From contig JAFWAT010000031.1 in NCBI GenBank assembly GCA_017507525.1, positions 1 to 40,850 on the forward strand: a stretch of DNA of 40,850 nt. The letters are read 5' to 3'. This DNA is from Clostridia bacterium. Its GTDB lineage: Bacteria; Bacillota; Clostridia; UBA1381; UBA9506. Under the pieces are notes generated by a model that ran no database searches, was not told the origin of the DNA, and saw nothing but the letters and a program-made list of their open reading frames with translations. The translations under genes were made by a program, and so were the position numbers. Shown piece after piece: positions 40,778 to 40,850 of this stretch; within the stretch, counting starts at the first letter, position 1; each line of letters begins with the position of its first letter.

Positions 40778-40850
40778 GCATCTAAACCTTATGTGTCGCA
40801 ATGCGTTGCATAAGCAACGCAATGAATTGCCTGACGGCATGAATTGAAAA
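40778..40850. repeat. multi-hairpin tower repeat, copy C, truncated by window end
   Basis: These 73 bases are identical to 40561-40633: the 15-base leader, the first two hairpins and the first linkers. The 217-bp spacing shows that copies B and C are a direct tandem; whether more follow cannot be seen. Confidence 0.92.

Noticed and set aside
37732-40850. CRISPR array, because of short recurring ATGAATTG/CAATTCAT units
   Set aside because: The recurring units are 8-9 bases, occur in two orientations within each element, and the intervening pieces are self-complementary hairpins rather than unique spacers. No cas gene is present.
1-40850. tRNA or rRNA genes in the intergenic gaps
   Set aside because: The gaps were read for cloverleaf landmarks such as GGTTCGAATCC arms and terminal CCA; none was found.

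Overview
The window looks like a chromosomal segment from a spore-forming, low-to-moderate G+C Gram-positive bacterium of the class Clostridia, probably an animal-gut commensal. Supporting genes are a SipL-like DUF3794/LysM spore-coat protein, a GerM-like lipoprotein, CarD, ZapA, Asp23/YloU with a FakA-like DAK2 protein, a CsaB-type pyruvyl transferase and an L-fucose isomerase. No tRNA or rRNA gene, insertion sequence, phage module or CRISPR array was found.

Layout. 1-728 (minus) is the start of the division/cell-wall cluster: mraZ overlaps the 5' end of rsmH, and mraZ is preceded by a promoter embedded in decamer-spaced MraZ-box-like repeats. 1169-4171 (plus) is a YtrA-type GntR regulator, ABC ATPase and permease operon with a perfect palindrome just after its -10 box. 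4217-6604 (minus) holds an SNF-family sodium symporter and class II fructose-bisphosphate aldolase. 6740-9927 holds an unknown protein (minus), the SipL-like protein and a cysteine-rich protein. 9967-14323 (minus) runs carD, zapA, gerM-like, D-amino-acid aminotransferase and alanine racemase (listed 5' to 3' on the minus strand). 14557-16041 (plus) is a nucleotidyltransferase and the RdgB/HAM1 pyrophosphatase. 16101-21744 (minus) is yloU, fakA-like, recG, rsmD, coaD and a coiled-coil protein. A secreted phosphodiester-glycosidase-like protein follows (minus).

24295-31735 (plus) is a tightly packed surface-polysaccharide operon: hexapeptide acetyltransferase, MurJ/Wzx-like flippase, glycosyltransferase, DUF4330 protein, O-antigen-ligase-like protein, and a fusion of a GT4 glycosyltransferase to a CsaB-like pyruvyl transferase. 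Together these could build, export, polymerise and pyruvylate a cell-wall glycan. Next come a Band-7 protein, a secreted stalk-domain protein, a tandem glycine riboswitch controlling an AGCS sodium:alanine/glycine symporter, and fucI.

From about 37.7 kb to the right edge the character changes. The DNA is visibly more A+T rich and carries three small membrane or secreted-type proteins of unknown function with no clear promoters of their own, separated by repeats. The most striking element is a ~180-bp repeat (two full copies and a third cut by the window end). Its eight small hairpins are joined by 8-9 nt linkers that are themselves complementary in nested order, so the whole can fold into a tower of stacked four-way junctions. 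Stem sequences differ between copies while pairing is kept. The last two copies are in direct tandem with a 217-bp period. This is the best candidate for something undescribed in the window.
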